Positions 42,093 to 54,200 of a stretch of DNA of 64,000 nucleotides are shown here, piece after piece. Both the position numbers and the translations under genes were made by a program. Position 1 is the stretch's first letter. Each line of letters opens with the position of its first letter. Under the pieces are notes generated by a model. The model searched no databases. It was given only the letters and a program-made list of their open reading frames with translations, and was not told the DNA's origin. Source of the DNA: Nymphaea colorata (lineage: Eukaryota; Streptophyta; Magnoliopsida; Nymphaeales; Nymphaeaceae); assembly GCF_008831285.2 (NCBI RefSeq), contig NC_045139.1, positions 31,841,706-31,905,705 of the forward strand, read 5' to 3'.

Positions 42093-43683
42093 GGTTCCCC
42101 CCCACTTCGTACCCTATCTAAACACAAAGCCGCCGGAATTTGCCCCTTTACGGGCGTAATCCACGGGGCGCCTCTCTCCTCCGGCTAGAGAGAGACGAAA
42201 AGCAGAACGGGAGTTCAGGTAAGAGAGAGAGAGCGGCAGAACCCATCGAACAAAGAGAGAGATGGAGATCCTTTTCCTCGATTTTGTTCCTCCCACGCAA
42301 TTACTGAAGTAGACGTCACATATTTAACAATGACAAAAAATGATTTCTTCTGGATGCAGATACCATTTGCTGCACCGAACAAGAAACCTCTCTTCGCCCT
42401 TGACTAATATTCTTGTGTCCTTTTCCGTAATTTTGTTATTTTCACTTCAAGTCCAACCTTTTGTTACTGTTCCAATAAAGGGGTTTTATACTTCCGAATT
42501 TTCTGATCACTCATGGTTTCTCGCTGATAACTTCTTTAGAGCAGTCTGCTTTTAGGACAACGTCCCATTGATTTGTGGCTCACATTTGACAAGTTTGATT
42601 AGGTGAAAATAACGATTCCGTCTTATTTTAGGCAATAAATTTCATTTTTGTTTTTACTTTGCAAAAGGAAAAAAGATGAACGTACTTCTTCAGTCTTCAG
42701 GACCTTCGGAGAAACGTAGTGCACTGTAAAAATTTTGAAAAAAGGTTGAGCCCTTTCTCTAAGTTCATTGATAAAGTTGCACACTGTAACGTAAAATTGC
42801 AATTTGAAATGACGAAATTGGCGTTATGTCTCTCTCTCTCTCTCTGCGCGCTTCCCACCGTTTTCCTATGCCTTTGGGGTTGGAGAGAAACTACGGTTAC
42901 AAGGCCGTTTGTTTAGCATGAGAAAAGTTTTCTCAGGTGTACTGTGCGTAGATTTTTACTCATAATAATTGGTAAAAAATTTCGGTATTCGGGTTGTGGT
43001 GGTTTGGCCATTGAAACATTTTGTAATTTGTAATTGTTTAATGAATTTGGCTTAAAAATTTGTGTTTTATGAATTTGACATCAATTTTTAGGTTATATTC
43101 ATGAAATACTCAGTGTTCATGTTATCAAAATAATTTCTTAAGAATCTAAATGCTACAGTAACACACCCATCAAGTAAAATATTGTGCACCCATCATTTAC
43201 AATTTTAAAAAGTAAAGCTCACAATAATTTAACTAACCATCAGAATTTTACTTAGCTCAGCAGTCCAATTAGCTATGTCCATTGTGGGCTAAAAAGAAAA
43301 AGAGAAAAGCTTTTAGGTAAGTATTGAAAAGGGAGGCGTGTTTTACTTCATATGTATTTATTGCTTGAACAGATTTACCTATGTTTGAATTTGGTGGCTT
43401 GACAGAATTTAGCCGGTTGTGCTGGTGGGCCGGTCTTTAATTTTATTTTGGTGTGTGCAATTCTTATAAACCAGGCACCTCCTTTCAAATTAGAATGTGT
43501 TTCCGTAAGTCTCTTCCTCCAAAACCCTTCACAATGACGTTTTCTCAAACAATTTCTCAGCTTCTTTTTTTGCATCACCTTGATTGCATACTGGTACTGT
43601 TCATTATATAATTTTTCATTGACAAATAGAATATTATGTTATTGGTGCTCGTTTTTATAAGACACATGGTTTAAGAACATCAA

Positions 43684-43860
43684 GGCCGCGTTTGGGTGAC
43701 GCCCGGAAACTCGTTTTGGCTCCGAAAACCCCGTTTGGTTTGGGGGCGCATTTTGGAAGACAGCGAACTGGGGTTCCAGTTTCGCTCAAAACCTGGTTTG
43801 CCTGCCCCCCCCTGCCTTTATCAGATGAAAACCAGGTTTTCATTGAGCAGCAGCTTTTGG
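43684..43860. repeat. Family B element, copy
   Basis: It starts GGCCGCGTTTGGGTGACGCC and carries AAAACCCCGTTTGG, AAAACCTGGTTTG and AAAACCAGGTTTTC. The frames open across it on both strands are repeat artefacts. Confidence 0.5.
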
Positions 43861-45246
43861 CGGCGGTCTTTCTGTTGAACGACATGGGTGCTCTGTCCAA
43901 CGGCTTTCATTCCATTATGAATGGGTTACGTCATTGTGTTTAGGATTTTGCCAGATAGTTTTTGTTTTTCTGGATGGTAAGAAACTAATGGAGTGTATAA
44001 TTGGTATTTGTCTTGCCTGTTGAATGGTTGGTATATCCGTGATGATGATGAGGAGCTTGCGTTTCCTCTGTTCGGTAATTTAACAAAAAATTAACCACCC
44101 AGTGACAACATAGAAATATTGAGTTGTTCTTTTCATTTTAGCGTAATTGATTATGTTGAAAATGGAAGAATGAGTGACAATCTCCCTCTCTCTCTCTTTC
44201 TCTGTCGCTAGGAAGCCCATTTGGTTGATGTCAGGTTGAGTTTTACTCATTTTCTGCTAAAGATGCATTTTCAAGAGCAGGAATCTCTCCATTTCTCTCT
44301 GCATTTTAAAGTATTTTATTGTTAGGTACAATACCAGGCATTGGCCTATTCCCCTCTCGAATCACTTGCTTGTCAAGGTGTAGATATGAACTTTGGTACT
44401 ACATTTCATGAATATGTTCAGTTGGCATTTTTCAAATCCACATACTAACACTGTTATTGCGAGTTATTGGAAGTAAATAAGAAAATATTTTTTTTGCTTG
44501 TTGTTGGCTGTTACCTCAAGTCTTTTGTAGTTTAAAATTTTGCTTTCTTGGACATGACGACGTGCAATTTGTGTATTTGATAACTGACATCAAGATGCAC
44601 AACAAATGATGCTTGTTAGTGAAAGGAATTAATATCTCAAAGGGCACCATTTTGGTTCCATTGTATATTGCTTAAACTTAGTTTGCTGAAGTATACATTC
44701 CATCTGGATGTCTGGTAGCTGCTTTATCGTCCTCTACCTCCGCAGAATGTTGTTGGGAGTAGGTTTGGCCTTTTAATTTATCGTCCTCTACCTGTAATTA
44801 ATTCTGCTAGGACGGCCTAGATTACTATTTTCTGGTTAGTGACATTTGTTTTTCTGATTTATATTGCTTTGGCTTTATTTGTATGCTATATGTGAAAATA
44901 GAATGTGAACTGCCATCATTTAGTTCATTTGCATGTGCTCTACTTTCTGCTTCTGCATGATATTTCTTCATCTGGGAAAGTGTTTAGCCTTTAATACTAC
45001 TGCTTCTGCATCTTACGATTCAATCATTTTTGGATGTTGTTGTCCACGGTGGTCTGATCACAGAAAAGCCAACAAGCAAGGAATTACTGCACAAGAATGT
45101 TCAACTGTCAGTTGCTTTTCTAATCTCAATGAGTTAGTTTGGAAGATTCAAGAGGGAAGTTTAATTTCCCAATAATAAGTTACTCATGTTCTTTTCACAT
45201 TTGCTGGTATATGATTGTTTAGGCTTCATAATCGACCACAAATGAA

Positions 45247-45965
45247 TCATGTGAACCTTTTGTATTGCTCGGATTAGCCCGCTCTTGATGTCTTCACTGA
45301 AGAGCCTCCACGCACGGCTTGTAGACTGGTGTTGCACAGATATTTAGATTCTAAAATAGGTTTACAAGGAACTGCAGTAGCTCTATGGTTACTCCTTAAG
45401 ACGCAACTGAGGAAACCAATGAACTCCCTGCAAATAGAATAACACCAGCAACAAGAATCTATCATCTACTTGTTTCCTCATGATGTTGAAGTCTTGGTTC
45501 ACAAGTAGAAAGTTAATAAAATGTTACAAGAATAAAAGGGGCTGTTACCCATCCGCCACCACCTTTATTAGAACTGGTCTGTCAAACTTTCCCGTTTGGA
45601 ATTTCAATGGCAAGGGCTGGCACCAGACTGCCTTCTTAGAAGCCATTTCCTGCTCATCGTCCTCTTTCTCCTTCCCTACTTCTCTGTGTGAGTTTTCGGG
45701 GATGGCTGTTGCCAAGAGAAAAACTACATGATCGACTTTAAACTACATTGTCATTATACAGAATCTGCTCCTTCATCATCGTCATTGCAATAGATATAGC
45801 TAATGGTCATTATATTAATTGTCTTGTAGCTAACGTGTGGCATTTGCCATGTGCATTTCAGGTTCCATCAGAGGTTGCACCATTTTTTACACTAGCAGAG
45901 AAGCTTCGCAAAATGACAGTGCAGTTAATGGGTGGAGGGAGTGGCATGATATCTGTGAAAATTTT
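45247..45965 (+). pseudogene. Phosphoglycerate dehydrogenase fragment
   Basis: Two stretches match plant D-3-phosphoglycerate dehydrogenase, the first enzyme of the phosphorylated serine pathway in plastids. At 45270-45340 the translation ALDVFTEEPP is followed by RLVLH, the end of the catalytic core, preceded by a stop and a small deletion. A VTP-like remnant sits near 45388. At 45862-45960, after a CATTTCAG acceptor, VPSEV-APFFTLAEKLRKMTVQLMGG and SGMISVKI match the intervening domain, with three residues missing after VPSEV. The remaining domains, including the NAD-binding fold and the ACT end, are not found. A retained acceptor argues for a genomic copy, not a processed transcript. It cannot make an enzyme. 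Confidence 0.72.
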
Positions 45966-46149
45966 CATTCCATCTTTTGTCAATGACCTCATAAATTTCT
46001 TTGCTGTTCATGCGTCTTTTTCTGGTTGTAGATAGAGCTTTTCATGCCCTTTTTATTGGTATGGTGTACATTGTTTTGACACTGAAAAACAGAGGTTATT
46101 TGTAATTGATTAATTGTAGCTAACTGTACTGAAGATTCACCTGAAAGTG

Positions 46150-46320
46150 GTTGTTAGAGCCACAATTAAAAAACCATGTTTTTGTCATCCAAACAAAAAC
46201 CAGGTTTAAAAAGAAAAAACCTGGTCTTTGTGTTGGCATCCAAAATGAAAATTCAGGTTTTAAAACCTGGATTACAAAACCAGTTTTCCTCAAAACCTGA
46301 AACCATCCAAACAGCGCCGA
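46150..46320. repeat. Family B element with nested palindromes
   Basis: It contains AAAACCAGGTTTAAAAAG, AAAAACCTGGTCTTTG, TTCAGGTTTTAAAACCTGG and CAAAACCAGTTTTCC, and ends CATCCAAACAGCGCCG. The alternation of CCAGGTTT and AAACCTGG allows several stem-loops. Confidence 0.55.
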
Positions 46321-47556
46321 AGTTTTTGTTATAAAATATACACAACGTTATTATTGGTGTCTGTTTATAAATTTAACAATCAAAAGCTCGATATAATTAC
46401 ACCGTGATTTATTGAAACAATAAATTGCTGTTGCTGAAATATGTATATTATGAACATTTATTCCAATAAGGTAATGTGGTATTTGACAAATAAGGCATCG
46501 AGTGACAAACATCAAACATGTCACACCTCCTACTTCTCTTGGTGAGAAAAAAGAGTATTTCATCAATAGCGCCGAAACCCCATCTCTCCACGCCCACTCC
46601 ACTCTCTGAAATTGTCTATTTTCATGCAATACACTTCAATTTTTAAGATGCAGAGACAGACATGATCTCTATATTTTGTACATTTGGTTAGCTTATCGAG
46701 ATTCTATTGATGTCCCTTTATCGATTACTTGATGAATCCAGCTCTCAATCTTCAAGCAGTTCTTATAAAATGAAATTGCAGCTTTTAATTGAATAAGGGA
46801 AAATAACATGTAACAAATTGGTCATGGTCAATAATCAAATACAACAAGTACAGTTTAGTGTTTCACATTAATATATTTTCTAAAGATTTGTCAAGTTCTG
46901 TCCTGCCGCATTCCATAAAACATTGACTATACTTTTTTTCTGTCTAATGTTTATTAGATAAGGATGGTGTGTAGGAAGATTGATTCTACCGCCCGAGCAA
47001 AAGCTGAATAAATCCAACTTATAAACACAAATTAATGTTTACATTGTGGGTTACTTTTTCTGCTTACAAGTCCAACTTAAGTTGACATAAATTATCAGAT
47101 TGATGTGACAAATAAAACAATGTGTGCAATTGATACATCCCAACTCCCAATACACTTCAGATCACGAAATCAGAACTCACACACTAAAAACATTTTAATT
47201 TTATATTAAAATTGTTATGCATTTAATATTTTTGTTTTTATTACTAAACATGCTTAAAACAATGGCAGCCTCGAGAAGGGACAAGTTTGATTCACAAAAT
47301 TGCGGATACTGTATATTTACACGCACACTTTAGGCACTCGGCCACTTTAAAAATCATGCTTCAACCTGTTTGCCGGTTATATACTTTGCATATTTATCCT
47401 TTCTCGAAAAATTGGAGCAAGTATGAAAAGTGTGAAAATGACTTGTACTTCTTATGGACCAATTACAAAATCATATCATTTTAATGCATTAACTAAAGAA
47501 ATTGGAACCATGCTAAGAAAAAGTGTTTGTGGACTGTTTCTCTCTCTCATGCGTAT

Positions 47557-47599
<43 letters not shown>

Positions 47600-48005
47600 G
47601 GAACCAGTGACAAAACGGACCCATTTAAATTAATTATTAAAATATATATTTTTCAACCCAATCTTATAGATACGATCTTCAAAGTGATTTGGTAAGAAAC
47701 ATATATTTACCTAATATTTTTTTCTTATTAATAATTTTACTATAAAAAAGGTAGACTATATTAAAACTTTGATAGTAGAAAGATCAATTGTTTTTTTTAT
47801 GAAAACAAATTGTTAAATTAGTGTTTATATGCATAACAAGTGAATGATAACTTTAGCAGGTGAAAATCACCCAGCTCACTCGTAAGAGTCATTCAATTAA
47901 TCGTGACATATTATTGATAGAAAATAGAAAAAGTATAAAGTAAAACTAATGCTTTCATCTAATTTTTTTATTAATAGTATATTATGATGGATCAACGTTT
48001 GCGTG

Positions 48006-48054
<49 letters not shown>

Positions 48055-48207
48055 GCCGTTGGTTTTACTCATCCTGATCTATAAAATCAACAGATATATA
48101 TCCCCGTTAGTTTGTCGATAAATTTGGGAAGAAAGGGAGGCATAGAACGTGTGCATCCTTGCGCACGAAGTTTCCCCGTAGTCTCCCCTCCCACGCAATC
48201 CCATCTC

Positions 48208-51200
48208 ATGGCGCCCCTCTCTCAGAAGATGCCCCTCTCTTGTTCTTCTTCCTACGTTCACCATCGTCTCCTTCGCCCCATATTTCACGATTTAGAGGCA
48301 AGCCCACATTTTTACCTCTTATGGGACAGAGACCTTTGTAATTGTTTGCCCTTCTGAAAAACGTAGGTGCGTGTGGATATGCTTATGTTTTTCGTTTGTT
48401 CCATGCAGCGCATGGCTCATAGTTTGAGTGGCGGGGGCGAGAACGAGGCGTCTCATAGTCTGTCTTCTCCTAAACACGTTAATCACCAAGGTAATGCACA
48501 CCCAACTTACGATTTTTTATTTCTTCCTCTTCTCTGTTGCTTCTTAAACTTGTGGCTATATTCCTATGGACTTTGAATTTTGTTGTTACTGCTAAAACGG
48601 CGTGGTTAAAGTCTATTCAGTGATGTCGACTATTTTTGCTCGATAACTATGTTGGTTTGGAAAATGGAGATGGGGAGATCCAAAAGTCAGCATTTGGTAA
48701 TCATTTATTCATAACAGTTAGTGTTGTGACCACATTCCGCGTGTCCTAAATCGACGAGAAGACCCCCTGGTGAACGATCCTGAAATGTGAAAACCATAGA
48801 ACTTTTTGTTGGTGTGCCGCTGGATCCTTAGTTAGGTCGACAGATTCTCATGTTGCAAGCTAGTAAGAGGAGTATAACTTGTTTTTTCTTTTGAAAAATT
48901 TATGTTTTCGATGCGTTTAATTGTCTGGTCTGTTTTCTTTATAAGAAACAATCTTCTTCTCTTTTCCCGTATCTAGAATGTTTTAGGCGTTTTACTTCAG
49001 AACAGCTGGTGAAAATTTCTTAATGCCGTGCTCGTCCAAAATTGTAGACCCTGACATGTCTAACTGGAAGACAATAGACTCGAGGGCCATGGGGCTCAAG
49101 AGGTCATCCATCGGATCTTCTGTATGGACTGTTCTGAATCGGCTTCGAAGCAAAGGTGCGTCTCTTTTTACGTTAACATCCTTAGTGGTGTTTCAGAATT
49201 TCGATTTTTGTTGTGCCACTGAATTCATGCTCATCAACTTTGTTTTTTAGCCAGTCTTGCTTCTCGTAGTGGCATTATTGTTTCGTTTATGTATGTTTTA
49301 GACAGTACTGGTGTGGATTTAGACGTATCGTTTGGCTTGTTTTTGTGAAGTTGTAGGTTTAGGTTTCCAGCAATAATGATGCAAGAGAGGATTTATATTC
49401 TGCAGTAACATAAGCCGTACAGCATACATTTCTAAAGGTTCCATGCTGCTTATTTGTTACCTATGTAGGATACGAAGTCTATTTAGTGGGAGGTTGTGTG
49501 AGAGACTTGCTGCTTAAGAAGGTCCCAAAGGATTTTGATGTCATCACAACTGCTGGTCTTAAACAGGTATTCGTTAACTGTTTAGAGCTTTAAAAGGTAT
49601 TAACATTTTTACTTGGAGTTGATGCTATTTGATCCATTAGGTTTTTGCAGATCAAGAAATTATTTCATCGTTGTATAATAATTGGGAAACGCTTTCCAAT
49701 ATGTCAAGTCCGCATTGATGGCTCAGTTATTGAGGTTTGTATGACACTTACATTTTTTGTCGGTCTGATTGTGAGGAGATGCTGAAGGCTTGGCTAGTTG
49801 GCTTTCCTTCACTAGAGAATTCAGCTTGTGTAATACCTGTTTAAATTGTTGATCACTTAGGTCTCTAGCTTTGAAACAAATGATGCATGCATTGTTGAGA
49901 AAGGAGAAGCTGTTTATCTTCCTCAAATGCCAAATGGCTATGACAATCATGACTTTGTTCGCTGGAGGAATTGCATGAAGCGTGACTTTACAGTCAATTG
50001 GTATGCTATATCAGCCTCCAACAGTTGTACCAGACAAAACACAGTTTTGTTGTTTTAGGGCTGTTTGTTTAGTAGCATTAATCTTTACCATTCATGTTAT
50101 ATAGTAGCTATTCTTGGGTAAAACTTATCTTTATCTACTTGTTATTTATACTCTCTTTGTGGGCAGCTTGTTCTATGATCCATTTATCAACAAAGTTTAT
50201 GACTATGCAAATGGAATACGTGATCTAACGATGCTCAAGGTGATTATGTTTTAGAGACAGTAGATAACACGGGAGAAATGTCATGATAGTACTCTTATGT
50301 TTTTACTTGCTTCTTTATAAAACTCTCTTGATATATTTATTAAGTGGATGTTCGTGCATGCGTCCACATTACTTTCTCCTCAAACCTAACTCAAGCTTAA
50401 TCAGTTATCTAAATGCTTACATATGTAAAAAATGTATATTCAGGTGAGAACCATTACTGCTGCCCAGGTGTCATTTAAAGAAGACAGTGGTAGGTCCTTC
50501 TGCATGCTACAAGCTCCATGCTCCATCTTGTGAAGATGAATTTACTTTTCTAATGAACAAGTTTAACTTCCAGCTAGAATATTGCGTGGTTTAAGGATTG
50601 CAGCTCGTCTTGGTTTGATAATTTCTGATGAGACAGCTGCAGCAATGCGACAACTGTCTTCATCTGTAGTCGATCTTGGCAAGGTAACTAAAGGATAGCT
50701 TTTCCATTTTTCATTTAGTCCATCTCAATAGGGTAATCAGAGAACAGCCTTCTATTTTTTACTTCATGGATTTATATAGTATGTCATCTACTGTTTGTTA
50801 TTTCTTAGAGACTGTATCATGTGCTCTGCTGATTTTTTGTCCAGGACCGATTAAGCATGGAAATGAATTACTTGTTATCATATGGAGCTGCTGAATACTC
50901 TTTCCAATTACTTCGGGAATTCAAGTTGCTTGAACTTTTGTTTCCAATTCATGTGAGCATGTGAGCACTGGCTCAGGCGATTATTTTAGTATGTCACACT
51001 TATCTTTGTCAATGTTTAGTATGTTGACCATCTCTCATGAAGTAGTTTTTCGTGGATTACAGGAAGCTTATTTGACTCACCAGACAAAGCTCTCACCTGT
51101 TGGGACTGACAATATGCTAATGGTATGTGTTTCTTAATTTATTCCTTCGACCAACTTGCAGCTCAGATAGAATACGTGCAGGAAGTTTTTGTCATGCTTA

Positions 51201-54200
51201 ATAGCTATTTGAACTATCCTGCTTCTTTATCATCTACTAATTGGAATAAGGACATCATTTCAAATTTAAATTTCAGATTGATTTTTCATTGGAGATCTTG
51301 ATTACATGTTGCTAATATAATTTAGCGTCCAGCTTAACATTGGATCGTATTGAACTTGTTCTAGCTCTTTTCCATATGATGAATCATTGAGAAAGCATGT
51401 GTTAATCTATGTCACATGGGTGTGTTATTTTGTTTTGCTACCTTTATCAATGTGATGTGTGTGAGGGTGCCCCTTGGGTGCATAAAGGAAGCTCCAAAAT
51501 GTGTTATGAAATAATTAATTAAAGTTTAGAATTAGATGCTTGGATTCACAGGCACGCGTGTTAAAACATGGTTCCAAGTATTACATATAGGTTAGGCTTT
51601 AGATTTGTTGAGATTGTTCTAGACTTTGGCCAATGGTTTAAGGTGAATATTTAATGTTTGACTTGATGGATGAACATCTGCAGGTGATGCTTTTACTCTA
51701 TGATCTAAAGAAGCATCCGTACTTTGGATGGACTCTACATATTTATATGGTTTTAAAATTTAAATTTATTCGCATTTCAGTCCTTAATCTTTGCTTAAAA
51801 TTCAACATTAACCTCTTTTGATGCACACCATGTCTTAGCTATTGCGTACTTATCATTTTCGGCAAAGTCCTTCTTGGTAGCCTTTCCAAAATGTGGGTTT
51901 TCTTGAGATCATATTAAAAAAATCTCAAAACTTTTAGATGTCAAAAAACTATAAGGACAATGAACGTTCATGTGATAATGGCCTTTCTAATGTCGTTCTT
52001 GCAAATATAAGGAAATAGTTTTTTTAAAACATAGAAAAAAAAAACAATGAAATATTGAAGCAATGTGGTTTAGTGGCAGATCAGATCCTAGATTTGGATC
52101 TAGTTTGGCTTTGAATGTATTTTTATTTGGCATTGATGTTCTTTAGGATTTCGATCCTTTCGTTTACTGGGTCCGTAGGCATCTTTTCTTTTGTTTAGGG
52201 CTAGTTGTTGATGGAAAAAACCCTAGTTTCCTTTTGTTATTGAATTCCCTCTATTTTTCCATGCTTTTCCATTTGTTCTTCGCTTTTATGGTGCTTTTTT
52301 CACTGGGATTAGAATGAGGAACTCTATCGCTGCATCAAATGTATGATTAAAGAGTGGCAAAGAAGTTTTTCTTTTTTTGAAGATGTCGGAGAATATGGAG
52401 AGCATCTCATGATAATATTGCAATATAGCATTTTTTTTTTCTTTGTTTCCTGTCTAGTTTGAAAATGTTGTGATATTTTCAAAAATTATTGGTTAGCTTC
52501 AAAATGATGATACTATCACTATGTTCCCAACTATCAATGGTGCAAGTGGCTATGCTTTGGCGATGTAAAGTACAAACTCATTGTTATTTGAAGGTTAAAA
52601 TATTCAACTATCCTGTTTCTTTAGCATTAATTTTTGAAAATGTATTTTTAAAGTTGGTTGGTTGATTGATTGATTAGCAAGTACTTGGTGCAGTAGCCAT
52701 AGTTATTGCTTTGTCCACCTGAATTACAAATCATGTTTTTCTTCTGGCAGCATCTATTACATTACATGGATAAAATTCTGTCATCTGGTTGCCCCTGTCA
52801 TTGTTGGTTGATTGATTGACTATCAAGTATCAAGCACTTGTTGCAATGGCTATTGTTATTGCTTTGTCCAACTGAATTACAAATCATGTTTTTCTTCTGG
52901 CAGCATCTGTTACATTATATGGATGACATTCTGTCATCTGATTGCCCCTGTCATTGTTGGTTGATCGATTGATTAGCAAGCACTTGTTGCAATGGCTATT
53001 GTTATTGCTTTGTCCAACTGAATTACAATTCATGTTTTTCTTCTGCCAGCATCTATTACATTACATGGATAAAATTTGCTCATCTGATTGCCCCTGTCAT
53101 TGTTCATTGTGGTAAGCCCATTCGTGCTACTAATGGCTCCTCTATAAAAAGTTTTATTTGTTTGCCTTTGTCTTTTCTGTATGTCTTATTTTCCAGGAAG
53201 AGGAATTGTTTCCATCAGGCATGAACTTGTTGTTTCTGTAATGTTGGATATTTTTCTAGCTAGTTATTACATACACTTCTGATTGTCCCTTCTCAATGAT
53301 CATTTGAAGGTAATCGATTTACTGTTTAGTTACTGAAAGAAGAGAAAGATGACCATAGGTGCACTGAAGCAAATACTTGCACTTCGTGACACTATATTTA
53401 CTTGCTTTACATCAGTCTCACACCCAAAATAGCAGCAGAATATTATATTCTACTCTAGCACTTGACATTGCTTTGCAAAACTAGCCAAATGTGGAATAAT
53501 ATCCATCTCCAAATACCTATGAGTTGGCACAAAATCATGTTTTTTCTTTAATGTCTATATCTGATTCTATGAGTTTAGAAGTCAAAGATTTAAATGCAAA
53601 AATCTAAACTAATCACATGGATGTGTAATCTTGTCTTTACAGTTCTTGCATCAAGCTGCTGTACCTTGTAATTGGTATCTTGATCAAGAACTAAACAGGA
53701 TTTATGAGTTTGGTTATTAGGTGTAGCTTAAAATCCATGAGACATGTTAGATTTTGGTTCATCCAAGAATCACTGACTGGGAAGAGAGCAGGGAACAGAC
53801 AATAAGAAGAGGCTGCAACAATAAACAAAAATCCTAGCAGCAATAGGATGTGAGCTCTATTTCACCTTTTCATATGAATATTACAATGATTAGGGTACAA
53901 AAAAAATACTATTATACGGTATAAACTGTAAAGAGGTGCCATTAATGAGGTGCATACTGATATAAGACATTGGATTGGATCCAGATTGAATCTGCTCGAC
54001 CCAAAAATTGCATGAACTTCTTCTCACGTTCCTCCAGTTGTACATGTTTCTGAACCACGAATAACCTGCATTTTAGCATCCTAAACATTACTTGTGTTGA
54101 TCCTTTGTAAAATAGACCTGAAATTTGATTTTAAATTCTCACAAGTTTAGGTTCACTATCTTCTATTCAACTTTTTTGTCTCAAAAAACATGTCAATGGT

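Larger units (their letters stand above)
42300..48207. other. Intergenic spacer with a gene fragment
   Basis: Between the divergent DSK2 and polymerase-like genes. It includes family B copies at 43684-43860 and 46150-46320, the dehydrogenase fragment at 45247-45965, (AC)n-(AT)n tracts at about 47556-47599 and 48005-48053, and AT-rich DNA. No intact gene is supported. Confidence 0.6.

Noticed and set aside
41547..42188. 213-codon plus-strand frame opposite DSK2 exon 1
   Set aside because: Antisense shadow of the ubiquitin-like exon and its GC-rich leader; its first half is intron.
48999..49047. Alternative start of exon 3 at the TTACTTCAG acceptor (49001)
   Set aside because: It puts an in-frame stop before the conserved part; the acceptor ATTGTAG at 49047 keeps the frame.
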